40,926 nt of DNA from Lachnospiraceae bacterium. Lineage in GTDB: Bacteria; Bacillota; Clostridia; Lachnospirales; Lachnospiraceae. Made by a program: the position numbers and the translations under genes. Positions 1-8,294 of the stretch are shown here, piece after piece; the stretch's first letter is position 1; every line of letters starts with the position of its first letter. Where the stretch lies: the NCBI GenBank assembly GCA_017621975.1, contig JAGARW010000097.1, forward strand, positions 1 through 40,926, given 5' to 3'. The notes beneath the pieces were generated by a model. The model was not told the DNA's origin and did no database searches. It worked only from the letters and a program-made list of their open reading frames with translations.

Positions 1-297
1 CAGTTAAACTGGCAATTTCCTTTTTTACTGCTTCTTTAGGTTTGCTTTCGCTTTTTCTGAATTTTCTCTCTTCCCGTAAACTTCGAAGCTTCCGCTTCTC
101 AGTCACGGACGATTTCCAAATGCTTCCGCATTTCCGGTCTTTTCCATGAGCCTTCCCGGAAGCAAGCTTCCGTAAGTCTCCTGAAAAATCCCGCGGCGCT
201 TTCGCGCTCGGAAATCTGTTTTCGTGAATCTTCAGGGTTGCATTGCTGTTTATTTGTCAAGGTTCTGTTTGTCGGTCTCTTCAGACGCAACTCCGTT
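1..297 (-). other. Putative rRNA operon leader (16S would lie beyond the left edge)
   Basis: No convincing protein gene is seen here. On the minus strand the stretch lies downstream of two tandem near-consensus promoters and runs out of the window. It contains a segment (minus strand, about 261-235) reading ACCTTGACAAATAAACAG, which resembles the conserved leader seen before 16S rRNA genes in Lachnospiraceae. The rest is purine-rich and structured, typical of an rRNA leader. The rRNA itself is not in the window, so the assignment is inference. Another highly expressed stable RNA is possible. Confidence 0.5.
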
Positions 298-326
298 ATC
301 ATAGCACGGGTTTTATCTTTCGTCAA
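298..326 (-). promoter_or_regulatory. Sigma-A promoter P2 of the putative rRNA leader
   Basis: On the minus strand TTGACG (326-321) is followed by a 17-nt spacer and TATGAT (303-298). It lies about 100 bp downstream of a second consensus promoter in the same direction. Tandem strong promoters are typical of rRNA operons. Confidence 0.65.
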
Positions 327-392
327 GACCTTTTTTCACTTTTTTCTTCTTTTTTTCTGAAGACCACCGCTCGCTTTCCGCGGTGGAACTCT

Positions 393-422
393 ATAATAAC
401 ACTATCATCCTAAAATTGTCAA
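393..422 (-). promoter_or_regulatory. Sigma-A promoter P1 of the putative rRNA leader
   Basis: On the minus strand a perfect TTGACA (422-417) is followed by an 18-nt spacer and TATTAT (398-393). A hairpin with 7-bp arms (CCACCGC/GCGGTGG, about 364-386) follows the start site. The promoter lies just past the stop codon of the CvpA-like gene and points the same way. Confidence 0.65.
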
Positions 423-461
423 CAGTTTTTTATATTTTTTATTTTATAAATAGCAGCCCGC

Positions 462-983
462 TTATTTCCATTCTATACCGCTCAATTCTGAAAGATTGGA
501 AATGACAGGAGCCGTATCTGATAGGATGTCCGATAAGTAATTATTCTGAAATAAATACGTCAAAAATAAATTTTCTTTGATGTCTGCCAGAATATAACTG
601 CTGATTCCGCCAAATTCAAACGCTACTATAATAAGAAACAACGCCCATATGAGAAGAACTGCCTCTACGACACCGACTCCAAAGCCAAGCAGCTTATTGA
701 CCCCTCTGATAACAGGAATGATCGAAATAATCTTTAAAGAAGATAAAATGAAATCTACCACCTTATACACCAAAACCGCTATCGTCAGGCATACGATCCC
801 CAATATTGTGCGCAGCGTTTCATGATCCATGTATCCTTTTACCGCTACGACAAACATCCCGATTACGATCAGCGCAATCACAAGCGCAATCACTGTATTT
901 ACTTCCTCTATCATACCGCGTTTATAGCCTTTGACTCCGCCTCCGATCAAAAGCAGCAAAACAACAAAAAAAACGATATTCAT
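462..983 (-). CDS. CvpA family membrane protein
   Basis: A 173-residue hydrophobic protein with about four predicted membrane segments and a GYKRGMI motif near the N-terminus, as in the CvpA (colicin V production) family. CvpA-like proteins are inner-membrane proteins whose molecular role is poorly defined; envelope homeostasis has been proposed. I chose ATG at 983 because GTGGAG lies at the right distance upstream. A GTG at 995 that overlaps the previous stop is possible but has no good ribosome binding site. The gene follows the DUF5711 gene by 11 bp and is probably co-transcribed with it and with the unknown gene at 2255-2941. No clear terminator was found before the putative rRNA promoters. 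Confidence 0.8.
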   Translation of the reverse strand: MNIVFFVVLLLLIGGGVKGYKRGMIEEVNTVIALVIALIVIGMFVVAVKGYMDHETLRTILGIVCLTIAVLVYKVVDFILSSLKIISIIPVIRGVNKLLGFGVGVVEAVLLIWALFLIIVAFEFGGISSYILADIKENLFLTYLFQNNYLSDILSDTAPVISNLSELSGIEWK

Positions 984-994
984 AAGTCTCTCCA

Positions 995-2188
995 CTATTT
1001 TAGTTGTATCGTGTCAATCGAGTCAGGCGTTACAAGGATATATTTGTAAGCTGCCGTTTCCGGAATCAATGTCAATACCTGTTTATCAAATGTTCCGTTA
1101 AAATTATCCGTCCCGCCGATCGTATGTACAAGGCACTCCTGTTCGTTATAAGCGATCATTTTGTCCTTATGAAACAAAATATCGCTAAACTGCATACTAA
1201 GCATTACTGTATCAACCAGTTTTCCGCTCTCATTATAAATATCCGCTTTGTAAAGCGCATTTCCTGTTACGTCATTATAAACAAGCGCCACGTAACCGCC
1301 GCCATAATATGCGCCTTCCATCTGCGCGTCAAGAAGAATATCAGCTATACTGACAGGCTTCTGCTCTCCTTCAAAGAAAACAAGTCTATTGTCCGCAACG
1401 GCGACCGCTTTTCCGTTACTCAAAAAGCGCAGGAAGGGCACTATCGTATCTGCATAGTCATAGCTGCTGACAAAATTATCGATCTCATTTTGTCCCACCG
1501 GTCCGAAATTATAAAATGCCACGCTTGTGCGCATCGTTCCATTGTCCATATAAAGGTAAGATACGCCCACCAAATATCCGTTGTCGGAAATCGTCACGCA
1601 GATAGGATAACCGCTGTCCTTCATTGTTGTTTTGAAATACGCCAACGTATTTCCCGATGCGTCAAACAAATAAATCCATGTAATATCGCCGGTATCATCC
1701 AATACGGCTGCTACAATCCCATTGGCTGAAACGGAAAAGCTTCGGATCGGCATCTTGGTATCGATTTCTCCTAGCGTCTTCTCCGTATTCATCACATAGA
1801 TCGTACTTCCGTTATAATCGCCGACCGCCACAACATTCTGGCAGATACTGAGCATCGGAGACTGCATCTCAAACGTCTGGTTCCAAAGCGCTTCCCCTTT
1901 TTGATTGATGCAGCTCGCCCCGTCGCTGCTGTAAATGAGAATGTTTTCTCCAAGCGCCATTGTTGTCGAATCTGCCAGCGTCTCATGCTCTACGGTAGAA
2001 ATCACCTGATATTCGCCGAATACTCTGTTTTTTGCCTGCACAATAATAACTGCCGCAGCCGCGGCGATCACCGCAATTACAAGCGCCGCACGATAAAAAA
2101 TCAGCAGTCTGTGCCGGAATATCTTTTTCCCGAAGCTGTCTTCCTGCTTTTTTTCTTTTTTCTTAATGTAAGCTCTTATATTTGTCAT
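995..2188 (-). CDS. DUF5711 family membrane-anchored protein
   Basis: 397 residues. A lysine-rich cytoplasmic N-terminus is followed by one membrane segment (about 28-51) and a long extracellular part. That part has repeated beta-strand blocks resembling a propeller of WD40/PQQ type (for example ALGENILIYSSDGASCINQKG and VAAVLDDTGDITWIY). The composition and the position next to a CvpA-like gene fit the DUF5711 family, which is common in Lachnospiraceae and has no known function. The ATG at 2188 has only a weak Shine-Dalgarno. The upstream gene ends 66 bp away, and an operon with both neighbours is likely. Confidence 0.7.
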   Translation of the reverse strand: MTNIRAYIKKKEKKQEDSFGKKIFRHRLLIFYRAALVIAVIAAAAAVIIVQAKNRVFGEYQVISTVEHETLADSTTMALGENILIYSSDGASCINQKGEALWNQTFEMQSPMLSICQNVVAVGDYNGSTIYVMNTEKTLGEIDTKMPIRSFSVSANGIVAAVLDDTGDITWIYLFDASGNTLAYFKTTMKDSGYPICVTISDNGYLVGVSYLYMDNGTMRTSVAFYNFGPVGQNEIDNFVSSYDYADTIVPFLRFLSNGKAVAVADNRLVFFEGEQKPVSIADILLDAQMEGAYYGGGYVALVYNDVTGNALYKADIYNESGKLVDTVMLSMQFSDILFHKDKMIAYNEQECLVHTIGGTDNFNGTFDKQVLTLIPETAAYKYILVTPDSIDTIQLK

Positions 2189-2254
2189 AATCGTTCTATT
2201 CCGAAGCGTTATAAGGTTCTGTTTTCATGCTCCTGTTGCACAGTATATCACATT

Positions 2255-2941
2255 TCATTCCTCCGGTAAATTTTTTTGTTCTTCCATGCTGCTCTCCAAA
2301 TAGGTCACAGTCTCTTCAAGCTGCTGCATCTTATCGTACTGGTTCAGCGTCGTCACCGCAATAATGCAGCAAATGATAAGAATGCATAAACTTATCATAT
2401 TCAGTATCTGCACTGCAAGAATGGGCGGAACTACCTTCTTCAGCAAAACCGGAGCGCCATGTAGATTTTCTTTTTTCCTTTTGCTTTTTGTAAAATGGAT
2501 TCCACTTTTCTGCCGCTGCAGCATATATTCTTCCATATATTCGTTTTTTTCAAAATAAATATAGTAACCGCCAAGTCCCTTAAAATTCTGTTCTTTCATG
2601 TCGCGCAGCACGGTCAGCGGTTCCGCTCCCGCCGCATCCATATAATACCAGCCGATCGCTTTTAAGCATGAAAAATACTGACTGCCGATCGTACGGAAAT
2701 AATATTCATCCATTTTGCTTAAACGATCTTCCACAGCTCTGTGCGCGGCAGCTCCTTTTAAAAAATAATATCTGATTCCGTCCTGTTCATACCCGTCCCC
2801 ATAAAATACGATGATCTGCGGTTCTTTTTCTTTTTTCATAAGCTCCTGTAAAAACGAAAGCACATATTCCTCTATCATTACCTTTCTGTCGTGATCCGGC
2901 TGTCCGACCCGGCATATATTTCTTGGAATTTTTTCTTCCAT
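2255..2941 (-). CDS. Conserved hypothetical protein with C-terminal membrane segment and coiled coil
   Basis: 228 residues, function not recognised. The N-terminal 160 residues look globular and soluble, with strand-helix patterns such as PQIIVFYGDGYEQDGIRYYF and a GGYYIYFEKNEYMEEYM end that recalls the overall pattern of JAB/MPN-like domains; this is only an impression. A basic stretch (151-156, KSKRKKE) precedes one membrane segment (about 172-197). A short acidic coiled coil (about 200-222, QLEETVTYLESSMEEQ) forms the C-terminus. GGAGGGATACT precedes the ATG. A TATACT box on the minus strand (3018-3013) could be its -10, but no good -35 is visible. First gene of the probable operon with DUF5711 and CvpA. 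Confidence 0.6.
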   Translation of the reverse strand: MEEKIPRNICRVGQPDHDRKVMIEEYVLSFLQELMKKEKEPQIIVFYGDGYEQDGIRYYFLKGAAAHRAVEDRLSKMDEYYFRTIGSQYFSCLKAIGWYYMDAAGAEPLTVLRDMKEQNFKGLGGYYIYFEKNEYMEEYMLQRQKSGIHFTKSKRKKENLHGAPVLLKKVVPPILAVQILNMISLCILIICCIIAVTTLNQYDKMQQLEETVTYLESSMEEQKNLPEE

Positions 2942-3078
2942 AGTATCCCTCCATCCCCAATACTGCGCAAACTGTGCCTGTCATATATCCAAGACTCATT
3001 TCTTACGTAGACAGTATACCTTGTCCGCTTTGCATTTTTTATCGCATTTTGTCGAGTGGGACAGGTTTTTGAACGACA

Positions 3079-3106
3079 AAAGGCGCCGCCCATCCGGCGG
3101 CGCCTT
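3079..3106 (-). terminator. Intrinsic terminator of galM
   Basis: A perfect 10-bp GC stem (AGGCGCCGCC at 3081-3090 with GGCGGCGCCT at 3096-3105) has a 5-nt loop. On the minus strand it is followed by TTTTGTCGTT. It lies 20 bp past the galM stop codon. Confidence 0.85.
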
Positions 3107-3125
3107 CCAAAAGTATTTTCAAGCG

Positions 3126-4166
3126 TTACGCTTCAAACTGATAGATCGTTGTAGATGTATAATCCTTATCCGGTCCGTAAACGGAAGAAACAAAATTTTC
3201 CTGATTAACGGCATTCGGGAAATAATCGGTCTCCAAGCAAAAGCCGTCGCGCGCTCCGTATACGACGCCCTCTTTGCCCGTCGTCGGCTCGATGCAGTTG
3301 CCCGCGTAAAACTGGATTCCCGGCAGATCGGTATACACCTTCATCGTTCTGCCGCTTACCGGCTCGGAAGCTTTTGCAACAAGCTGCAGCTCTCCGTTGT
3401 AATCGTCGAGCGCAAAATTATGATCATAGCCGCTTACGAGCTTTAACTGTTCAAAATCCGCTTCGATCTCGTCGCCGATCCGTTTTTCTTTTGTAAAGTC
3501 AAGCGGCGTCCCCGCTACCGGCGCGATCTCGCCCGTCGGGATCGCTCCCTGCACGACGGGAGTATAGTTGCTTGCTTTCAGCCAGAGCACATGGTCTGTG
3601 ATCTTTCCGCCGTCATGTCCCGCAAGATTGAAATATGCATGATTGGTCGGATTGATCACCGTTTTTTTGTCCGTCGACGCATGATAAGTAAGACGGAGTT
3701 CGTTTTCGTCCGTCAGCGTATAGGCAATGGAAAACGTTTTATTACCGGGAAAGCCCATCTCTCCGTCTCCGATCTTTACGCTGAATCTGACCGACTGATC
3801 TCCCGTCTCTTCCGCATCCCACACTCTCTTATGGCTGCCAAGGTCAAAATGGCTGTGCAGATTATTCGGTCCGTCATTGACGTCAAGCTGATAAGTCTCT
3901 CCGTCAATCGTAAATTTCGCATCGGCAATGCGGTTTGCATTCGGCGCGATCGTAGCGCCGAAAAAGCTGCCGTTTGTATAATAGTCTTCCAGCCTGTCAT
4001 AGCCAAGCGTTACATCGGCAAGCTTACCGTTTTTGTCCGGCACAAATAAGCGCACCAAAATTGCGCCGTAGTCGATCACCTGCGCCTTCATGCCGTTTTT
4101 ATTTGTAAGCGTGTAGAGAAAAACCTCTTTTCCCTCTTTCGTTGTGCCAAATAGTTCTTTTTTCAT
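3126..4166 (-). CDS. galM: Galactose mutarotase (aldose 1-epimerase)
   Basis: A 346-residue cytosolic enzyme that interconverts alpha- and beta-anomers of galactose or glucose, feeding the Leloir pathway. Family features are visible in order: ATIAPNANRIADAKF near the N-terminus, NGPNNLHS-like text (NDGPNNLHSH) with a conserved His, the NPTNHAYFNLAGH block with the catalytic His, YDHNFAL, and GIQFYAGN followed by a C-terminal ETDYFPNAVN with the Asp/Pro region. Length matches the family (about 340). I placed the start at the ATG at 4166 because GGAG sits 6 nt upstream. The ATG at 4178 has no usable Shine-Dalgarno. It follows recR by 54 bp and ends at a strong terminator. It may process galactose released by the GH36 enzyme in this window. 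Confidence 0.92.
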   Translation of the reverse strand: MKKELFGTTKEGKEVFLYTLTNKNGMKAQVIDYGAILVRLFVPDKNGKLADVTLGYDRLEDYYTNGSFFGATIAPNANRIADAKFTIDGETYQLDVNDGPNNLHSHFDLGSHKRVWDAEETGDQSVRFSVKIGDGEMGFPGNKTFSIAYTLTDENELRLTYHASTDKKTVINPTNHAYFNLAGHDGGKITDHVLWLKASNYTPVVQGAIPTGEIAPVAGTPLDFTKEKRIGDEIEADFEQLKLVSGYDHNFALDDYNGELQLVAKASEPVSGRTMKVYTDLPGIQFYAGNCIEPTTGKEGVVYGARDGFCLETDYFPNAVNQENFVSSVYGPDKDYTSTTIYQFEA

Positions 4167-4220
4167 AGTATTCTCCATTCCGAAGCGCGCTTTTACGCAC
4201 TCTCTCCATTCCTGTTTCCG

Positions 4221-4817
4221 TTACAGTTCCGTCCGTCCTTCCAACGCCCGCAGAAGCGTCACTTCATCTATATATTCCAAGTCGCCGCCGACCGGCACGC
4301 CGCTTGCGATTCTTGTGACCCGGATTCCTGTCGGTTTGATCAGCTTACTGATATACATTGCCGTCGTCTCGCCTTCCAGACTGGAATTGGTCGCAATAAT
4401 GACTTCCTTGACGTCACCCTGTAATCTTGTCATCAATTCCTTTAACTTAATATCGTTCGGTCCGATTCCGAGCATCGGTGAAATCGCTCCGTGCAGCACA
4501 TGATAAACGCCCTCATATTTTCCGGTTTTTTCATAGGCCGCCAGATCGCGGGCATTTTCCACCACCATGATCGTACTTGCATCCCTGCTGCCATTTCTGC
4601 AGACCGGGCAAAGCTCATTATCTGTCAGTGTATAACACTGCTTACAATATCTGACATTTTCACGCGCCTCAAGAACCGTCTTGGCGAAATGCTCTACACG
4701 CTCTTTCGGCAGATTGATCAGGTAAAACGCCAGCCGCTGCGCGGATTTGTTGCCAATGCCGGGAAGATTTGCCAATTCTTCAATTAACTGATTGATATAT
4801 CCGCTGTATAATTCCAT
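4221..4817 (-). CDS. recR: Recombination mediator protein RecR
   Basis: 198 residues, full family length. RecR acts with RecF and RecO to load RecA on gapped DNA. A helix-hairpin-helix region spans about 8-35 (LANLPGIGNKSAQRLAFYL). A C4 zinc finger is formed by C58, C61, C70 and C73. A TOPRIM domain follows, with the acidic start VVENARDLAAYE (E87, D91) and the GAISPMLGIGPNDI block. The ATG overlaps the ybaB stop codon as TAATG, so translation is coupled. The dnaX-ybaB-recR order is a widely conserved operon. Confidence 0.96.
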   Translation of the reverse strand: MELYSGYINQLIEELANLPGIGNKSAQRLAFYLINLPKERVEHFAKTVLEARENVRYCKQCYTLTDNELCPVCRNGSRDASTIMVVENARDLAAYEKTGKYEGVYHVLHGAISPMLGIGPNDIKLKELMTRLQGDVKEVIIATNSSLEGETTAMYISKLIKPTGIRVTRIASGVPVGGDLEYIDEVTLLRALEGRTEL

Positions 4818-5170
4818 TAAAACGGTAAGCCTCCGCCCATACCGAGACCGCCTGTCATCTTACCCATAAGCTCAGCATTCGCTTCATCCGCCATACGCAG
4901 CGCCTCATTGGTTGCCGCCATAACAAGATCTTCCAGCATTTCCACATCGTCGGGATCTACTACTTCCTGCGACAGCTTTACCTTTGTCACTTCCTTTTTG
5001 CCGGTAACCGTAACTTCAACCGCGCCGCCTCCCGCTTTAGCAGTAAATTCTTTTGTTTCTAATTCTTTCTGCCCTTCTTCCATCTGCCGCTGCATTCTCT
5101 GCGCCTGCTTCATCAGATTCGCCATATTGCCCGGCATGCCGCCGCCAGGAAATCCTCCACGTTTTGCCAT
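4817..5170 (-). CDS. ybaB: YbaB/EbfC family nucleoid-associated protein
   Basis: A 117-residue DNA-binding protein, dimeric in characterised members. A Gly/Met-rich N-terminus ([19 protein letters not shown]) is followed by a charged helix ([15 protein letters not shown]), the [25 protein letters not shown] sheet region typical of the family, and a C-terminal helix. It ends in a Gly-rich tail. GAGGAAAA precedes the ATG. It sits between dnaX and recR and overlaps recR by one base. Confidence 0.93.
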   Translation of the reverse strand: MAKRGGFPGGGMPGNMANLMKQAQRMQRQMEEGQKELETKEFTAKAGGGAVEVTVTGKKEVTKVKLSQEVVDPDDVEMLEDLVMAATNEALRMADEANAELMGKMTGGLGMGGGLPF

Positions 5171-5192
5171 TTTTCCTCATTCCTTTTCAAAT

Positions 5193-6770
5193 TTATAATT
5201 CTTCTTCGATCTCCATATGAATCACTGCTTCCAGATCCACATAGGTATCGTCAAAATTTCTATCTTCCTTGATCGTCTGAACCGACGCTTCCACCTCTTT
5301 GCCGATGCTGTCCGACAAAAGGCGGTTTAACTGTTCCATATGTTCCGGCTGCTTTAAGAAATAGTCCGAACCGATTCCGTCCGCAAAGACGATCACAAGA
5401 CGATTATCACCGCCGAGCGTCAGCCTCGCCTCTCTTAAATACTGCTTCATCGGCATCTGTGTGCTGCCGACGACGCTCTGCCACTTATCAACAAGCTTTT
5501 TAATGTCTTCCGGTATCGCTTTCGGCAGAGCCGGACGCTTTTTTACTCCTGACGCCGCAGCGCCCGCATCCGTTATCGCTCCGGCAGACGGCGTATTCTG
5601 TGCTGAAACGGCAACGCCCTCCTGAAACCGCTTCTCAATGCTGCGGATTCTGTCGAGCAGCGCGTCCTTCTGCGTCTCCATTTCCGGACGGCACAGCTTG
5701 ATGATTGTCATTTCCAGCAGCACACGTTTCTGGGAAGCATAACGCATCCTGTCGGACAATTCCGAAAAAATCCTGATATAACGCATAACAACAGGAGGCT
5801 CCAGCATTTTTGCCTCCTCTTGTAAATTATGCAGGTTGTCGGAAGACATGTCAATCACATCACAGGCTGCGTCAGAAGAGCCTGCCAGCAAAAGATTCCG
5901 CAGATACCATGTAAAGTCAGCAACAAACTGCGTCATCTCTCTGCCCTGCATAATCATTTCTTCCAAAAGTCCGATCGCTCCGATAATATTTTTATCGATC
6001 AAAAGGCGCAGTAATCTGCTGAATACGGACGTATCGACTGCGCCAAGCACATCCAGAACTTTGTCATACGTTAACTGCGCTCCCAAGTGAAATGCAATGC
6101 ACTGATCAAGCAGACTCAGCGCGTCGCGCATAGAACCGTCCGCCGCTTTGGCAATGTAACGGAGCGCCTTGTCTTCAACATCGACCGCCTCCGTCTGCAT
6201 CAATTCCCGCATATGTTCCGTAATCGTCTCGATGGAAATCCGTTTGAAATCATACCGTTGGCATCTTGACAGAATCGTAATCGGAATTTTATGCACTTCT
6301 GTTGTAGCAAGAATGAAGATCACATAATACGGCGGTTCCTCCAGTGTTTTGAGAAGCGCGTTGAAGGCTCCGATCGAAAGCATGTGAACTTCATCAATGA
6401 TATAAACCTTATATTTTCCCTGCGCCGGAGAATAAGAGACTTCATCTACGATCTCACGGATATTGTCGACGCCGTTGTTGGACGCCGCGTCGATCTCAAT
6501 CACATTCATGCTCGCGCCCGATGCGATCGCCCGGCACGTCGGGCATTCTCCGCACGGATTCCCATCCTGCGGATTCTCACAGTTGACCGCTCTGGCAAAT
6601 ATCTTTGCGATCGTCGTCTTTCCGGTTCCCCGACTGCCGCAGAAAAGATAGGCATGGCCTATCCTTTCCGCTTTCATCTGATTTTTTAATGTAGTAACGA
6701 TATGTTCCTGTCCTTTCACGTCTTCAAAGCGCGTGGGACGGAACTTTCGGTAAAGCGCCGTATACGACAT
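5193..6770 (-). CDS. dnaX: DNA polymerase III subunits gamma/tau
   Basis: A 525-residue clamp-loader ATPase. Visible features are the YRPxxF-like start (LYRKFRPTRFEDVKGQ), Walker A GSRGTGKT (45-52), zinc-binding cysteines C64, C73, C76 and C79, Walker B region IIDEVHM (124-130), sensor 1 ATTE, and the SRC arginine-finger motif (168-170). Domain III follows to about residue 370. After a short variable Ala/Gly linker (about 395-415) there is a C-terminal part (420-525) of the tau type. No programmed-frameshift slippery run was noticed. It starts the dnaX-ybaB-recR cluster, 39 bp after the phosphofructokinase gene, so it may be co-transcribed with it. Confidence 0.95.
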   Translation of the reverse strand: MSYTALYRKFRPTRFEDVKGQEHIVTTLKNQMKAERIGHAYLFCGSRGTGKTTIAKIFARAVNCENPQDGNPCGECPTCRAIASGASMNVIEIDAASNNGVDNIREIVDEVSYSPAQGKYKVYIIDEVHMLSIGAFNALLKTLEEPPYYVIFILATTEVHKIPITILSRCQRYDFKRISIETITEHMRELMQTEAVDVEDKALRYIAKAADGSMRDALSLLDQCIAFHLGAQLTYDKVLDVLGAVDTSVFSRLLRLLIDKNIIGAIGLLEEMIMQGREMTQFVADFTWYLRNLLLAGSSDAACDVIDMSSDNLHNLQEEAKMLEPPVVMRYIRIFSELSDRMRYASQKRVLLEMTIIKLCRPEMETQKDALLDRIRSIEKRFQEGVAVSAQNTPSAGAITDAGAAASGVKKRPALPKAIPEDIKKLVDKWQSVVGSTQMPMKQYLREARLTLGGDNRLVIVFADGIGSDYFLKQPEHMEQLNRLLSDSIGKEVEASVQTIKEDRNFDDTYVDLEAVIHMEIEEEL

Positions 6771-6809
6771 GTAAAAGCCCCGCTATCTTTTCATATGATG
6801 CCCGAACGG

Positions 6810-7883
6810 TTAATCGCCGAAGCTGATGCCGAGCATCTTTGCTTCCTGAATGATCGATGCATCCGGAGAAAGGTATTTCAGCTTGCCCGCCACATCTGCA
6901 AGCGGTACCTTGACAATCTCTCTGTCCTTGTAGCCTACCATGAAGCCGTATTCGCCTTTCATGATCAGCTTACCTGCCTCCGCGCCAAGACGGCTTGCGA
7001 ATACTCGGTCATACGGGCATGGGCTGCCGCCGCGCTGCGTATGTCCCGGAACGGTAACGCGCACTTCGCTGCCGGTCTTCTCCTGAATCTCGGCCGCCAC
7101 CTGATAAGATACGCTCGGGTAAACTTTATTTTCCTGTTTTTTCTTAAGTTCCTTCTTAGAAAGCGCGGCGTCCTCTTTGGAGATCGCGCCCTCCGCAACC
7201 GCAAGAATCGTAAATCTGCTGCCTTTCTTATGTCTCGCCTCGATCGCTTTCACTACTTTGTTGATATCGTACGGAATCTCGGGAATCAGGATGATGTCCG
7301 CGCCGCCCGCCATACCTGCGTTCAGCGTCAGCCAACCTACCTTATGTCCCATAACCTCTACGATAAAAACGCGCCCGTGGGAAGCTGCCGTCGTATGGAT
7401 GCAGTCGATCGCTTCCGTCGCAATATTGACCGCACTCTGAAAGCCGAACGTCATATCCGTTCCCCAGAGATCGTTGTCGATCGTCTTCGGAAGCGTTACG
7501 ACATTCAGACCCTCTTCTCTCAGAAGGTTAGCCGTTTTATGCGTGCCGTTGCCGCCGAGGATCACAAGGCAGTCCAGATTTAATTTGTAATAATTGTGCT
7601 TCATCGCCTCAACCTTGTCCAGACCGTTTTCGTCCGGCTCCCGCATCAGCTTGAACGGCGTCCTGGAGCTGCCGAGAATGGTGCCGCCCTTCGTCAGAAT
7701 CCCGGAGAAATCCGAACTCTGCAGCATTCTATAATTGCCGTAAATTAACCCTTTATAACCCTCCAGAAAACCGTAAATCTCCACCTGATCCGACGCGTTC
7801 AGGATCGATTTTACAACGCCGCGCATCGCCGCGTTCAATGCCTGACAATCCCCGCCGCTCGTCAACATACCAATTCTTTTCAT
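6810..7883 (-). CDS. pfkA: 6-phosphofructokinase (ATP-type, long-clade-like, variant active site)
   Basis: 357 residues. It phosphorylates fructose 6-phosphate in glycolysis. The start is the ATG at 7883, with AAGGAGG 9 nt upstream; upstream in-frame codons lack a site. Visible motifs are TSGGD (8-12), GGNGT (110-114), PKTIDND (132-138), the MGHKVGWL block with MGR-like character, and a PGHTQRGG block near the C-terminus. The canonical GGDGS/T Mg-binding Asp is Asn here (N112). G113 is the residue usual for ATP users. K133 in PKTIDND occurs in PPi enzymes and in ATP enzymes of the long clade. I favour ATP, but the donor is not certain. It has its own promoter at 7946-7974. Confidence 0.88.
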   Translation of the reverse strand: MKRIGMLTSGGDCQALNAAMRGVVKSILNASDQVEIYGFLEGYKGLIYGNYRMLQSSDFSGILTKGGTILGSSRTPFKLMREPDENGLDKVEAMKHNYYKLNLDCLVILGGNGTHKTANLLREEGLNVVTLPKTIDNDLWGTDMTFGFQSAVNIATEAIDCIHTTAASHGRVFIVEVMGHKVGWLTLNAGMAGGADIILIPEIPYDINKVVKAIEARHKKGSRFTILAVAEGAISKEDAALSKKELKKKQENKVYPSVSYQVAAEIQEKTGSEVRVTVPGHTQRGGSPCPYDRVFASRLGAEAGKLIMKGEYGFMVGYKDREIVKVPLADVAGKLKYLSPDASIIQEAKMLGISFGD

Positions 7884-7945
7884 CCAGAAATACCTCCTTA
7901 TTCCTCTCTGCGGCGCATACCACCGCACGATTGTTCTATTGTTTT

Positions 7946-7974
7946 ATTATATAATATTTTAAATACATGCTCAA
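7946..7974 (-). promoter_or_regulatory. Sigma-A promoter of the phosphofructokinase gene
   Basis: On the minus strand TTGAGC (7974-7969) is followed by a 17-nt spacer and a perfect TATAAT (7951-7946). It lies about 60 bp upstream of the chosen start codon. Confidence 0.75.
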
Positions 7975-8049
7975 CTTTTTTCTTCCCTATTTTATCATTT
8001 GCTTTTTCTGCCCCGCACAGTCTTTTTTGTAAGAAAAAAATTTGTTCTG

Positions 8050-8078
8050 TTGACTTACTGAGAAATTCCCATTATAAT
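8050..8078 (+). promoter_or_regulatory. Sigma-A promoter of tRNA-Ser
   Basis: TTGACT, 17-nt spacer, TATAAT, ending 29 bp before the tRNA 5' end. A small inverted repeat (GTGACA 8085-8090, TGTCAC 8097-8102) lies at the expected transcript start and would form a hairpin in the pre-tRNA leader. Confidence 0.85.
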
Positions 8079-8107
8079 ATTTGCGTGACAACAAACTGTC
8101 ACAATAC

Positions 8108-8193
8108 GGAGACGTATCGAAGCGGTCATAACGGGGCGCACTCGAAATGCGTTTGCCCTCCGGGGCACGAGGGTTCGAATCCCTCCGTCTCCG
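8108..8193 (+). tRNA. tRNA-Ser (anticodon CGA)
   Basis: An 86-nt tRNA that reads UCG codons. Acceptor arm GGAGACG (8108-8114) pairs with CGTCTCC (8186-8192), with G as discriminator base. The anticodon CGA is at 8143-8145 in the loop CTCGAAA. A long variable arm (GCCCTCCGGGGC region) is typical of a class II serine tRNA. The T-loop GGTTCGAATCC is intact. CCA is not encoded. Confidence 0.96.
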
Positions 8194-8211
8194 CTTTCAA
8201 TTTCATAATCA

Positions 8212-8242
8212 ATAAAAGCCGGAAGCATTTCCGGCTTTTATT
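8212..8242 (+). terminator. Bidirectional intrinsic terminator (tRNA-Ser and YqeY gene)
   Basis: ATAAAAGCCGGAA (8212-8224) pairs with TTCCGGCTTTTAT (8229-8241) around a 4-nt loop, giving A/T tracts on both sides. It follows the tRNA on the plus strand and the YqeY-like gene on the minus strand. Confidence 0.85.
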
Positions 8243-8294
8243 GTCTTCTTTTTCTGTTACCGTATCGCCGCGAGCGCGGCGCCTGCATCAGCTT

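Noticed and set aside
99-326. A 75-codon minus-strand ORF
   Set aside because: It lies within the putative rRNA leader, spans the second promoter, has no ribosome binding site and a composition unlike neighbouring genes.
1004-1729. A 241-codon plus-strand ORF
   Set aside because: It is the shadow of the DUF5711 gene, rich in Cys, His and Ile, without a ribosome binding site.
8266-8282. GC-rich hairpin after the YqeY gene (CGCCGCG/CGCGGCG)
   Set aside because: It has a 2-nt loop and no T-tract; the terminator at 8212-8242 explains the site better.
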